This document shows positions 1-7,265 of a DNA stretch of 13,484 nt, piece after piece. The stretch lies in contig CACYNZ010000067.1 in NCBI GenBank assembly GCA_902775835.1, forward strand, positions 1 to 13,484, in the 5' to 3' direction. This DNA comes from an uncultured Eubacteriales bacterium. Its GTDB lineage: Bacteria > Bacillota_A > Clostridia > Christensenellales > Aristaeellaceae. How positions within the stretch are numbered: the stretch's first letter is position 1; every line of letters starts with the position of its first letter. The position numbers and the translations under genes are program-made. The notes under the pieces are model-generated. The model was not told the DNA's origin and did no database searches. It worked only from the letters and a program-made list of their open reading frames with translations.

Positions 1-80
1 TTATGCTTTCTTCGTCAAAACGCCCCACTGACCTCCAGTGGAAAGTGAAGGCTGAGCCTTCAGACTGGAGGGCACCATGA
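1..80 (+). CDS. Possible C-terminal end of an upstream gene (partial)
   Basis: One forward frame (codons beginning at base 3) is open from the window edge to a TGA at 78-80. That stop overlaps the ATG of the next gene as ATGA, the layout used by several later gene pairs here. The visible peptide ends in KAEPSDWRAP and is too short to recognise. The other two forward frames also close early, at 29-31 and 46-48, so the choice rests on the ATGA overlap alone. If the frame is real, ribosomes reaching the stop would melt the hairpins that can cover the next ribosome binding site. Confidence 0.35.
   Translation, partial: MLSSSKRPTDLQWKVKAEPSDWRAP
25..72 (+). promoter_or_regulatory. Leader with two mutually exclusive hairpins over a ribosome binding site
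   Basis: CCACTG (25-30) pairs with CAGTGG (36-41). CCTCCAGT (32-39) is instead perfectly complementary to ACTGGAGG (64-71), which contains the Shine-Dalgarno of the gene at 77. The two pairings share bases 36-39, so they cannot both form. Inside the second pairing, GAAGGC (47-52) and GCCTTC (56-61) form a further hairpin with a 3-base loop. The layout fits translational control or coupling to an upstream reading frame. The pairing is seen in the sequence; any function is inferred. Confidence 0.4.
47..60 (+). repeat. 14-base hairpin repeat GAAGGCTGAGCCTT, copy 1
   Basis: This 14-base string recurs exactly at 12636-12649, where it spans the stop codon of the RNA ligase gene. Here it forms a 6-bp hairpin with a 3-base loop just upstream of the ribosome binding site of the first gene. 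After both copies the next bases also resemble each other loosely (a few bases, then GGAG, then a start codon). It may be a remnant of a duplicated gene boundary or chance. Confidence 0.4.
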
Positions 81-496
81 CCAACGAGCAGAGAGAAAGA
101 ATCACCGTGCTGCGGCATCAGGGACAGGGTTATGCCACGATAGCCAACGCGGTCGGTCTGTCAAAGGATAGCGTCAAGGCATTTTGCAGGAATCACGGTC
201 TTGCAGGCGTTAAGGCCGAATCCAAAGGCGAAAATGTCCACGCCGATAATACCTGCGCCAACTGCGGTGCGCCGCTTGTGCAGACACCCGGCGTGAAGAA
301 AAAGAAGTTCTGCAATTCCACATGCAGACAGACCTGGTGGAATACACATCCGGCGCAGGTCAATCGCAAGGCGCTGTATCCGTTCACCTGTCCTGCCTGC
401 GGGAAAGCCTTTACAGCCTACGGAAATAACCACCGCAAGTATTGTTCACGCGGATGCTATATTGCCGACCGCTTCAAAGGCGGTGACGGATCGTGA
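77..496 (+). CDS. Helix-turn-helix protein with two zinc-finger knuckles
   Basis: A 139-residue probable DNA-binding protein. Residues about 5-45 read as a sigma-70 region 4-like helix-turn-helix: an ITVLRHQGQGYATIANAVG helix pair, then SKDSVKAFCR as recognition helix. Two Cys4 sites follow: C60/C63/C79/C83 and C105/C108/C123/C127, each a CxxC plus CxxxC pair as in small zinc fingers. The start has GGAGGG four to five bases upstream. Proteins of this build commonly sit beside clustered serine recombinases in clostridial mobile elements (general knowledge, no search run). The gene overlaps the next by GTGA and leads the left operon, so a regulatory or recombination accessory role is likely but not shown. 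Confidence 0.8.
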   Translation: MTNEQRERITVLRHQGQGYATIANAVGLSKDSVKAFCRNHGLAGVKAESKGENVHADNTCANCGAPLVQTPGVKKKKFCNSTCRQTWWNTHPAQVNRKALYPFTCPACGKAFTAYGNNHRKYCSRGCYIADRFKGGDGS

Positions 497-687
497 CGAC
501 CGAAGAATATCGGAACGATATGCTATATCACGCAGCGCTGTCCATCGGAAAGAGCATGCTTGAAAAGGGCCTGATCAGTGAAGAAGAGTACGCGGAAATG
601 GATACCGTCCTACTCCAAAAATACCAACCATATATGGGGATTCTACTCTCGGATAATGCTTGCTATGTACCTTCTTCAGAGGCATAG
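493..687 (+). CDS. SHOCT-domain-like small protein
   Basis: A 64-residue protein starting with GTG at 493, which overlaps the previous stop (494-496). Residues about 22-44 (LEKGLISEEEYAEMDTVLLQ) match the SHOCT pattern, a short helical hairpin with a 'GlIsEEEf' turn and a following 'LL.KY', usually found at protein ends and thought to mediate oligomer contacts. It lacks a signal peptide or membrane segment. No strong ribosome binding site precedes the GTG, so expression is probably coupled to the upstream gene. Similar tiny SHOCT proteins are frequent immediately upstream of clostridial recombinase clusters. The cellular role is unknown. Confidence 0.75.
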   Translation: MTTEEYRNDMLYHAALSIGKSMLEKGLISEEEYAEMDTVLLQKYQPYMGILLSDNACYVPSSEA

Positions 688-715
688 ATAGACGTGCTGA
701 AAGGAGGGACTACGC

Positions 716-2266
716 TTGAAAACAGTTGAAAAGATCGAGCGGAAAAGCCCAGCCTGCCCCAGAAGAAAGCGCGTTGCTGCGTATGCCCGAGTCTCCGTTG
801 AGTCCGCGCGGATGCAGCATTCGCTTTCTGCCCAGATCAGCTATTACAGCGCGCTGATCCAGAAAACGCCGGAATGGGAATATGCAGGCGTGTATGCGGA
901 TTACGGGATCTCCGGAACCGGCACGCGAGACCGCGACGAGTTTAATCGGATGCTGGCCGACTGTGAGGCAGGACGGATAGATATCATTCTGACAAAGAGC
1001 ATTCAGCGCTTTGCCCGGAACACCGTGGACCTTCTCAACACAGTCAGACACCTGAAGGAGTTGGGCATTGAGGTCCGATTTGAGAAAGAGAATATCAACT
1101 CCATGAGCGGAGACGGTGAGCTGATGCTCTCCATCCTCGCTTCCTTCGCCCAGGAAGAAAGCCGCAGCATTTCGGAAAACTCCAAATGGGGCATCCGGAA
1201 GAGATTCCAGTCAGGTGAGATTGGCGCTGCGAACAAGCACATCCTCGGTTATCGCTACGACGATGAACTGCAGCAATACGTCATCATCCCTGAGGAGGCG
1301 GTCATCGTCCGCAGGATGTTCCAGCTATACCTTCAAGGGAAATCCCTGCAAGCCATCTGCGACGACCTGAATGGCGCGGGGTATCGAACCATCAACGGTT
1401 GCCTCTTCCAGGAAGCCTCCCTGTCCTGCCTGCTCAAAAATGAGATTTACGCCGGAGACCTGCGCAGGCAAAAGAGCTACATTGCTGATCCTATCGTGAA
1501 GAACAAGGTAAAGAACAAAGGTGAGCTGCCGCAGTTCTACCTGCAGGATGCCCACGAGGCCATTCTGGACCGCGAGACCTATGCGCGGGTGCAGGCTGAG
1601 ATTGAGCGGCGGACCGCATTACTCAACCCGACCTACCCCTTTACGAAGAAAATCATTTGCACCTGCTGCGGGAACCGGTTCACGCGGAAGAAGAGCAAGG
1701 TGCGCGGACGGACCTTCTACCACTGGATCTGCAGGAGCAAGAAAGAAAATGGCGTTACCTGCACCAGCCGGAACTACAGCGAGGCGATGCTGGAACGCAT
1801 CAGCGCAGGGATTCTCGGGATGGACGCCTTTGACGCAGAAGCCTTGGAAACCCAGGTCAAGACGATGCTTGTGATGCCGGATGGCAGCATAGAGTTTCAT
1901 TTGGTCGGCAACGAGACCCGGACGTGGAAAGACCTGCACCTGAATGATTTCCGCCATGTCGCAACCAGCACGGACGCCTTCCTGGGGAAAATCCACTGTG
2001 CGTGCTGCGGCAACACCTACCACCGCTCAGTCGGCAAGCAGTGGGTCTACTGGTACTGCATGGGCAAAAAGAAGAAAGGCTGCACATGCGGCAACAAGAA
2101 TTTTCCTGACTATCATCTCCGGCTGATCTCCTCCTACGTGATGGGCACAGAAAGCTTCGACGAAGACGCCTTTGCCCAGCAGGTCGAAGAGATCCGCGTG
2201 CTGGCTGAAGGCAGGCTGGAATACCGCTTTGCAGATGGGAGGACCGTGACATGGGAAAAAGCGTAA
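716..2266 (+). CDS. Large serine recombinase 1, with a duplicated zinc-ribbon module
   Basis: A 516-residue site-specific recombinase. It starts at TTG 716 with AAGGAGGG (701-708) seven bases upstream. The resolvase domain begins RVAAYARVS; the nucleophile is predicted to be Ser27 with Arg25 beside it. It continues through the FARNTVD motif and AQEESRSISEN. A 'recombinase' DNA-binding domain follows (about residues 180-300, with LGY and IVRRMF motifs). The C-terminus holds two similar modules of about 90 residues: C315/C318/C339/C349 (residues 312-405) and C428/C431/C448/C456 or C458 (425-514). Each ends in a strand pair with a TW motif. There is no long coiled coil, unlike recombinase 2. The start of recombinase 2 lies inside this gene (16-base overlap), so the pair is translationally linked. 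The family cuts and rejoins DNA at att sites for element integration or excision. Confidence 0.95.
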   Translation: MKTVEKIERKSPACPRRKRVAAYARVSVESARMQHSLSAQISYYSALIQKTPEWEYAGVYADYGISGTGTRDRDEFNRMLADCEAGRIDIILTKSIQRFARNTVDLLNTVRHLKELGIEVRFEKENINSMSGDGELMLSILASFAQEESRSISENSKWGIRKRFQSGEIGAANKHILGYRYDDELQQYVIIPEEAVIVRRMFQLYLQGKSLQAICDDLNGAGYRTINGCLFQEASLSCLLKNEIYAGDLRRQKSYIADPIVKNKVKNKGELPQFYLQDAHEAILDRETYARVQAEIERRTALLNPTYPFTKKIICTCCGNRFTRKKSKVRGRTFYHWICRSKKENGVTCTSRNYSEAMLERISAGILGMDAFDAEALETQVKTMLVMPDGSIEFHLVGNETRTWKDLHLNDFRHVATSTDAFLGKIHCACCGNTYHRSVGKQWVYWYCMGKKKKGCTCGNKNFPDYHLRLISSYVMGTESFDEDAFAQQVEEIRVLAEGRLEYRFADGRTVTWEKA

Positions 2267-3837
2267 TCACCATACCCGCGACGATCAGCAAGTTTACAGC
2301 TGCGCCGCTGACCAGCAGGAAGAAGCGCAAGGTGGCCGCATACGCCCGTGTAAGTACGGACCACGAAGAACAGCAGAGCAGCTATGAAGCCCAGGTGGAC
2401 TACTACACACAGTACATCAGAGAGCGCGATGACTGGGAATTTGTGGCCGTGTACGCAGACGAAGGGATCACCGGCTGCAATACGAAAAAGCGGGATGGCT
2501 TTAACAGCATGGTCGAGGATGCCCTCGCCGGGAAGATCGACCTGATCGTCACCAAGTCGGTCAGCCGCTTCGCCCGGAATACCGTAGACAGCCTGACGAC
2601 CATCCGGAAGCTGAAAGAGCACGGCATCGAGGTCTATTTTGAAAAAGAAGGGATATGGACCTTTGATTCCAAGGGCGAATTGCTGCTGACGATCATGTCC
2701 AGCCTGGCCCAGGAAGAGAGCCGGAGCATTTCTGAAAACTGTACATGGGGCCAACGAAAGCGATTTGCTGACGGGAAGGTCACCGTGCCATTCAAGCGCT
2801 TCCTCGGCTATGACCGTGGTCCGGACGGCAACCTGGTCGTCAACGAAGAACAAGCCAAGATCGTCCGCCGCATTTTCGGCATGTTCCTGACCGGGATGTC
2901 GCCCGCTATGATCGCCCATACGCTGACCAAAGAAGGAATCCCCACACCAGGTGGTAAGCAGAATTGGTACGCAAGCTGCATCCGCAGCATCCTGGCCAAC
3001 GAAAAGTACAAGGGCGACGCGCTGCTGCAGAAGGTCTATACGACGGACTTCCTGACAAAGAAGAAAAAGAAGAACAACGGCGAGGTGCCGCAGTACTACG
3101 TCAAGGGCAATCATACGGCCATCATCGACGAGAAGACCTTTGCCCTGGTTCAGACCAAACTGGCCGGACGAACGCCTGGTCAGAACAGGCTCAGCTCTGT
3201 CAGCATCTTCTCCAGCAAAATCGTGTGCGGCGACTGCGGAGGCTGGTACGGCTCCAAGGTGTGGCATTCCACAGACAAGTACCGCCGGGTCATATGGCAG
3301 TGCAACCACAAGTTTGACGGCGATAGATGTACCACACCGTCCCTCACGGAAGATGAGATCAAAAGGCTCTTTCTTCAGGCAGCCAATATAGTCATTTCTG
3401 AGCGGGAAGAGCTGCTTTCGGTGTACGAATCCTATATGGTCCCCAAACTGGCTACGGAAACCCTGGAGCAGGAGCTGGCAGAGCTTGAAGCGGAGATCAA
3501 CATCGTCAGCGGCCTCATCGACAGCTGCATTCAGGAAAATGCCCGCGTTGCGATAGACCAGGCCGCATACCAGCAAAAGATCACAGCGCTCGAGGAAAGG
3601 CAAAGCGCCGCCATCGCAAAGAAAGAAAAAACGGCAAAAGAGATCGCCCGACGAAAGGCCAGACGACAGGAAATCGAGCTGCATTTTCAGCGCCTGCGCG
3701 AGATGGACTTACTCACAGAGTTCCGTGATGAAGACTGGATTTCCATGGTTGATCATGTGACGGTCCACGCCAAGGGCGACATCTGGGTCACCTTCCGGGA
3801 CGGCAGCGAGATTAAGGCAGGGACTTCGAATGGATAA
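2251..3837 (+). CDS. Large serine recombinase 2, zinc ribbon plus coiled coil
   Basis: A 528-residue recombinase with GGGAGG (2237-2242) eight bases before the ATG. The resolvase domain starts [10 protein letters not shown], with predicted nucleophile Ser35 and Arg33. FARNTVDS and AQEESRSISEN motifs follow, then the recombinase domain (FLGY, IVRRIF, YKGDALLQK). One zinc ribbon uses C326/C329/C351/C360. Residues about 405-485 are rich in E, K, Q and A with heptad-like LEQELAELEAEIN and ITALEERQ segments. This is the coiled coil that in serine integrases controls synapsis and directionality (family knowledge). The C-terminal VDHVTVHAKGDIWVTFRDG strand pair resembles the ends of both recombinase 1 modules. 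It is the most conventional of the three recombinases and the closest relative of the broken - strand copy at the right edge. Confidence 0.95.
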   Translation: MGKSVITIPATISKFTAAPLTSRKKRKVAAYARVSTDHEEQQSSYEAQVDYYTQYIRERDDWEFVAVYADEGITGCNTKKRDGFNSMVEDALAGKIDLIVTKSVSRFARNTVDSLTTIRKLKEHGIEVYFEKEGIWTFDSKGELLLTIMSSLAQEESRSISENCTWGQRKRFADGKVTVPFKRFLGYDRGPDGNLVVNEEQAKIVRRIFGMFLTGMSPAMIAHTLTKEGIPTPGGKQNWYASCIRSILANEKYKGDALLQKVYTTDFLTKKKKKNNGEVPQYYVKGNHTAIIDEKTFALVQTKLAGRTPGQNRLSSVSIFSSKIVCGDCGGWYGSKVWHSTDKYRRVIWQCNHKFDGDRCTTPSLTEDEIKRLFLQAANIVISEREELLSVYESYMVPKLATETLEQELAELEAEINIVSGLIDSCIQENARVAIDQAAYQQKITALEERQSAAIAKKEKTAKEIARRKARRQEIELHFQRLREMDLLTEFRDEDWISMVDHVTVHAKGDIWVTFRDGSEIKAGTSNG

Positions 3838-4051
3838 CAGAGAAGGCCGGATTCTGCGAGACCGGAGATTGGAGCTGGGGCTCACCCAGGAGGAGATTGC
3901 CCTGGAGCTGGGCATGAGCCTGCACCAGTACCAGCGATATGAGTATGGTGAAACGACGCTCTCCAATACCCGGATGAAGATCGGCCTTCGTATCTGCGCC
4001 GTCCTTGAACTCGACCCCTTCGAGGTGGTGTCGTTTGACGATAGACGGTAA
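3830..4051 (+). CDS. XRE-family (Cro/C1-type) helix-turn-helix regulator
   Basis: A 73-residue protein. Residues about 6-60 show the Cro/C1 fold: RILRDRRLELGLTQEEIALE, then a recognition helix around MSLHQYQRYEYGETTLS, and LKIGLRICAVLELD-like closing helices (here MKIGLRICAVLELDPFEV). Its ATG overlaps the end of recombinase 2 by 8 bases, so it is cotranscribed with the recombinases and is the last gene before the terminator at 4069-4107. Small XRE proteins of this kind normally repress or control promoters of their own element. The 18-base dyad 77 bases downstream (4128-4145) and its twin at 13163 are natural candidate operators; that link is inference. Confidence 0.88.
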   Translation: MDNREGRILRDRRLELGLTQEEIALELGMSLHQYQRYEYGETTLSNTRMKIGLRICAVLELDPFEVVSFDDRR

Positions 4052-4068
4052 CAGAGATACTGCGGTAT

Positions 4069-4107
4069 CCACCCAGCGTGCTTAACCGCGCCGGGTGGGC
4101 TTTCTTT
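4069..4107 (+). terminator. Rho-independent terminator after the left operon
   Basis: CCACCC (4069-4074) pairs with GGGTGG (4093-4098), with a partly paired AGCG/CGCGCC interior and a loop around TGCTTAAC. GCTTTCTTT follows directly. It lies 18 bases after the XRE stop codon. A frame reading through it into recombinase 3 is open by chance from 4078; the terminator is one reason to start recombinase 3 later. Confidence 0.7.
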
Positions 4108-4127
4108 GATGAAATTTATCATGCGAA

Positions 4128-4145
4128 TACGTCAGTGCTGACGTG
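4128..4145. repeat. 18-base dyad, copy 1 (TACGTCA-GTGC-TGACGTG)
   Basis: An inverted repeat with 7-base arms (last base mismatched) around GTGC, in the gap between the left operon terminator and recombinase 3. It matches 13163-13180 at 16 of 18 positions in the same orientation. The location fits an operator or recombination-protein site. It is unlikely to be a terminator because no T-run follows. Confidence 0.6.
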
Positions 4146-4163
4146 GATAACCTCCTGGATTTA

Positions 4164-4196
4164 TGGCTATATGAATATGCCGCTCTGGCTATATGA
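4164..4196 (+). repeat. Two TGGCTATATGA direct repeats 22 bases apart
   Basis: TGGCTATATGA occurs at 4164-4174 and again at 4186-4196. The exact 22-base period is about two helical turns, so a protein bound to both would sit on the same DNA face. They lie between the dyad at 4128 and the ribosome binding site at 4205, in noncoding DNA. No convincing -35/-10 pair could be placed; the TATATGA part could contribute to a weak -10. Confidence 0.5.
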
Positions 4197-4219
4197 GCAG
4201 TTGCAAAGGAGGGATGTAC

Positions 4220-4321
4220 ATGAGCAGCAAGCATCAGTCCCCTGTGAAGGAGGTGAAGAAATGGACGATGTCAGACAGGCCGCTGAAGAACGCGCGTCAC
4301 GCCCCAAGAAAGCTCCGGTAG
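4220..4321 (+). CDS. Candidate 33-residue basic leader peptide overlapping recombinase 3
   Basis: An ATG at 4220 has AGGAGG (4207-4212) seven bases upstream, as good as any ribosome binding site in the window. It opens a frame of 33 codons ending TAG at 4319-4321. The peptide begins MSSKHQSPVKEVKKWTMSD and ends in a Lys/Arg-rich tail; it is strongly basic with no cysteines. It overlaps the first 61 bases of recombinase 3 in another frame and contains that gene's Shine-Dalgarno, so its translation could control recombinase 3 expression. No family was recognised. The alternative is that the AGGAGG is a standby ribosome site and the peptide is not functional. Confidence 0.45.
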   Translation: MSSKHQSPVKEVKKWTMSDRPLKNARHAPRKLR

Positions 4322-6450
4322 GAGCCAGCTTTGAATCGGAGCGACAACGGTCAAAGAACGCCCTGGTCAAGCAGATCGAATCCATGGATGGCAGAAACGT
4401 GCGCATGATCGCCGCTGCCACCGCTGCGCCCGAAGAAGACCGTGTGCTGCGCGTCGCAGCCTATTGCCGTGTTTCCACAGACGACATCGATCAGGCCCTT
4501 TCCATCCATCTCCAGATCCAGCAGTACATGAAAAAGATCAAGGAGAACCCCAATTGGAAGTACGCAGGGTGCTATGTGGATGACGGATTCTCGGGCACGA
4601 ACACGGCTCACAGGCAGGGCTTTCAAAAGCTCATGAAGGACGCCATGGACGGAAAGATCGACATGATCATCACAAAGGCGGTATCCCGCTTCGCCCGTAA
4701 CCTCATGGATTGCATCGGCTGGGTGGAAGCGCTGCAGAACCACGATCCGCCTGTCCGAGTCTTCTTCGAGCAGGAGAACCTGGATACCATGTCCCAGACC
4801 AGCGGCATCATCCTCTTCGTGCTGGCCATGGTCGCCCAGGAAGAGAGCCATATGAAGAGCGAAGCGATTCTGCTTTCCCTTGAGTGGCGCTTCAGCAGAG
4901 GGCGCTTCCTGACGCCGCGGCTCTTTGGCTATGACAAGATCGAGGTCCCTGATGGCTTCGGCGGCAAGAAAAAGGTGCTGGCCATCAACGAAAGTGAAGC
5001 CCGCGTGGTGCGATGGATGTACGCCACTCTCGTCAACGGAGGCTCTCCTGAGGAGATGGCGGAGGTCCTGACCGAGATGGCCATACCAACCGGCGGCCGC
5101 CGCAGGGACGGGACCCTGAACACCCATTGGACAGCCAGCGGGATCATCGCCATTCTGCGCAATGAGAAGCACTGCGGTGATGTGCTGGCCAGAAAAACTT
5201 ACACGCCCAACTATAAGGACCACAAATCGAAGCGGAACAACGGAAAGAAGAACAAGTATTTCCAGCCCGACCATCACGACGCCATCGTCAGCCGCGCCAT
5301 GTGGAATGCAGCCCAACGGATACTGAACAGCCGGAAGTATGGCCATGAAGGCACGTATCTTCCCATGCGCATCATAGACCACGGCGCGCTGACCGGATAT
5401 ATCTCCATGAACAGGTCCTGGGCAGGCTTTGACTTTGAGGACTACTACCGTGCCGGGCAGATCTCCATGGGCATGCTCGATGAGGAGCTGGAGATCGACC
5501 TGGGCACAGAATACCTGCCCGAAGGTGGACGCCGTATCGGTGGCCTGGTAGACGACCATGGCATTGCCCAGATTGCCCGCGACCTGACCGCCGCTGAGCA
5601 GGAGATCAAGGATGAGCTGGAAGGCAAAACGGCGGATGAGACAGACGCCCAAAGCAAGGAAGACGCGGTCAAGACCTTTCAGGTGGTTCGCGGGGATATG
5701 TTTTCACGGGTCCATGAACCGGTCATCCGCATCACGACCAACGGCATCACCTTCAACAAGAGCTGCGTGGCGAAACTGCCCGGAACAGAGACAGTGGAGC
5801 TGCTGTTCAACCCGGTCGAGCGGATGATGGTTGTGCGGCCATGCAAACCGGATCACCCCAACGCCATCCCATGGGACTCCAAGTACAAAAGCGCTGCACC
5901 GCTGAGCAAGGTGCTCTACGACAGTATGGGCTGGGAAACGGACTATTCCTTCCGCGTACCCTGCCAGACCGTCTCCAATCCCAATATGGCTGTGGTCGGC
6001 AACGCGGTGCTGGTCTTTGACCTGGATAACTACGTGGGCCGAGCGGTGAGCAAAAAGGATGAGGTCATTATCGCTCGGAAGGAGGCGGAAGCCACATCTG
6101 AGCAGCGTGAAGACGCCAAGAGCTACTATTACCCGCCCGACGACGATGAGCCCCAGGAAATCCGGGACATGGAAGAGCGATTCCAACAGGCGGTCGAGGT
6201 GAACAAGCGACTCTTCGGCACACCGGTCTTTCAGCATGAGCCTGGCTTGCGCGGCCTGGGCACGGACTGCAGCACAGATGAATGGGACATGATGGCGGAA
6301 GCGCGTCCCCTCGACATTGCCCATACCGTCGATACCGCCACCGTGGACGATCTGCTCATGGAGATCATGGAGGACCCGCCAGTCCTGCCGCAGACGCCGG
6401 AAGCCTATGCAGAGCCCATTCAGGTGGACGGGTCCACCGAGGAGGTGTAG
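4261..6450 (+). CDS. Large serine recombinase 3, no zinc ribbon, novel C-terminal domain
   Basis: A 729-residue protein. The ATG at 4261 was chosen because AAGGAGGTGA (4247-4256) lies seven bases from it; the frame is open earlier but runs back through a terminator. A basic N-terminal extension of about 60 residues precedes the resolvase domain, which begins LRVAAYCRVSTDD with predicted nucleophile Ser72 and Arg70. FARNLMD and AQEESHMKSEA motifs follow, then a recombinase domain (LFGYDK, ARVVRWMY, LRNEKHCGDV). From about residue 360 the usual CxxC zinc ribbon is absent. Residues about 473-594 form a separate domain (FQVVR, ITFNKSCVAKL, LLFNPVERMMVVRPC, MGWE, LVFDL) that recurs in the proteins at 7266 and 8051. 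The acidic tail is low in complexity. The protein likely works with recombinases 1 and 2, although it heads a different operon. Confidence 0.92.
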   Translation: MDDVRQAAEERASRPKKAPVGASFESERQRSKNALVKQIESMDGRNVRMIAAATAAPEEDRVLRVAAYCRVSTDDIDQALSIHLQIQQYMKKIKENPNWKYAGCYVDDGFSGTNTAHRQGFQKLMKDAMDGKIDMIITKAVSRFARNLMDCIGWVEALQNHDPPVRVFFEQENLDTMSQTSGIILFVLAMVAQEESHMKSEAILLSLEWRFSRGRFLTPRLFGYDKIEVPDGFGGKKKVLAINESEARVVRWMYATLVNGGSPEEMAEVLTEMAIPTGGRRRDGTLNTHWTASGIIAILRNEKHCGDVLARKTYTPNYKDHKSKRNNGKKNKYFQPDHHDAIVSRAMWNAAQRILNSRKYGHEGTYLPMRIIDHGALTGYISMNRSWAGFDFEDYYRAGQISMGMLDEELEIDLGTEYLPEGGRRIGGLVDDHGIAQIARDLTAAEQEIKDELEGKTADETDAQSKEDAVKTFQVVRGDMFSRVHEPVIRITTNGITFNKSCVAKLPGTETVELLFNPVERMMVVRPCKPDHPNAIPWDSKYKSAAPLSKVLYDSMGWETDYSFRVPCQTVSNPNMAVVGNAVLVFDLDNYVGRAVSKKDEVIIARKEAEATSEQREDAKSYYYPPDDDEPQEIRDMEERFQQAVEVNKRLFGTPVFQHEPGLRGLGTDCSTDEWDMMAEARPLDIAHTVDTATVDDLLMEIMEDPPVLPQTPEAYAEPIQVDGSTEEV

Positions 6451-6452
6451 GC

Positions 6453-7259
6453 ATGGCGACATCCAGGAATCCAGCCAAGAGCCGTCCGCTGTCCGCCAAC
6501 GTCAAGCGCCTGATGCGGCTGGCCAGGGCGTCTCCGCAGAACAATCAGGTAATCAAGGTGGCCCGCCAGTTCACAGCCCGTGACCTGGCCTACTGCCATA
6601 AGCAGGGCAACCTCTTCATGGAGGCCGCATCCATGGGCTTTACCATGGCGGATTTTGCCCCGCTCTACATGACCAGCCAACTGGCGGGCGTGTTCGATGT
6701 CAGCTTTGCGGCTGCCAACGGCATGGAAAACGATGAGCTTTCCAATCTGCTCCGCGTACCCATGCTGCTCAAAAGCCCCGAAGCCATCGTGGAAGCGCTG
6801 TATTGGATCGACGACATCATTTCAAAGGCTGAGGACGATCAGAACAAAAGCCTGCTGATCTCCCAGGCCTATGAGGCAGAGCGATTGCGCTTACCACCTG
6901 CCCTGGCCGAGCTGCCCGATGAGCCAAACCGCAATGTAGATGAATTGGCCTACGCCTATTGGCTCGGGTATATCTACCGCTGCGAATGCCTGCTGCATGA
7001 AGAGTCCAGCCGCATGGTATACGGTGCTTTCGAGGAGCCGATCATGCGCGCGGCCTATCAGGAACTGATCCGCAGTCCCCTGGGCGAGAGCAATCTGGTG
7101 GACAGCGCGGTGGAGATCTGCAGGGAGCTCGACAAGGTGCTGGTTGAGAAGATATGGCCCGCCAAAGCAAAGCACCAGAGGCGTTTACAAGCCAAGGAAC
7201 TGGAGCGCCCTGGAGCGATCCTGCTGAACGGAAATGACAATCAACGACAAGGAGGCTGA
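6453..7259 (+). CDS. Unrecognised helical protein
   Basis: A 268-residue protein beginning MATSRNPAKSRPLSANVKRL. The ATG at 6453 has GAGGAGGTG six bases upstream and follows the recombinase 3 stop by two bases. An earlier in-frame ATG at 6282 was rejected because it lies inside recombinase 3 and gives a compositionally odd His/Arg/Gly-rich extension. The N-terminus is basic. The body is predicted mostly helical and acidic (segments such as LSNLLRVPMLLKSPEAIVEALYW and YAYWLGYIYRCECLLHEE), and the C-terminal quarter is basic again (KAKHQRRLQAKELERP). There is no signal peptide, membrane helix or cysteine cluster, and no family was recognised. Its place between recombinase 3 and the two shared-domain proteins suggests an accessory role in the same process. 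Confidence 0.85.
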   Translation: MATSRNPAKSRPLSANVKRLMRLARASPQNNQVIKVARQFTARDLAYCHKQGNLFMEAASMGFTMADFAPLYMTSQLAGVFDVSFAAANGMENDELSNLLRVPMLLKSPEAIVEALYWIDDIISKAEDDQNKSLLISQAYEAERLRLPPALAELPDEPNRNVDELAYAYWLGYIYRCECLLHEESSRMVYGAFEEPIMRAAYQELIRSPLGESNLVDSAVEICRELDKVLVEKIWPAKAKHQRRLQAKELERPGAILLNGNDNQRQGG

Positions 7260-7265
7260 TAAACC

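Noticed and set aside
2134..3684. 516-codon open frame on the - strand opposite recombinase 2
   Set aside because: It lies opposite a recombinase with clear motifs, shows no domain, and is an effect of GC-rich third positions in the real gene.
3830..4051. XRE protein as the antitoxin of a toxin-antitoxin pair
   Set aside because: No small toxin-like gene is adjacent; both neighbours are recombinases, so a plain element regulator is more likely.
4078..4260. 61-codon N-terminal extension of recombinase 3
   Set aside because: It would begin inside a terminator hairpin, lacks a ribosome binding site at its start, and a near-perfect one precedes the ATG at 4261.
4351..5652. 433-codon open frame on the - strand opposite recombinase 3
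   Set aside because: Composition is His/Val/Leu-rich as expected from an antisense reading; the + strand frame is well supported.
6282..6452. 57-codon N-terminal extension of the protein at 6453
   Set aside because: It lies inside recombinase 3 in another frame and reads as a low-complexity Arg/His/Gly peptide; GAGGAGGTG marks 6453 as the start.
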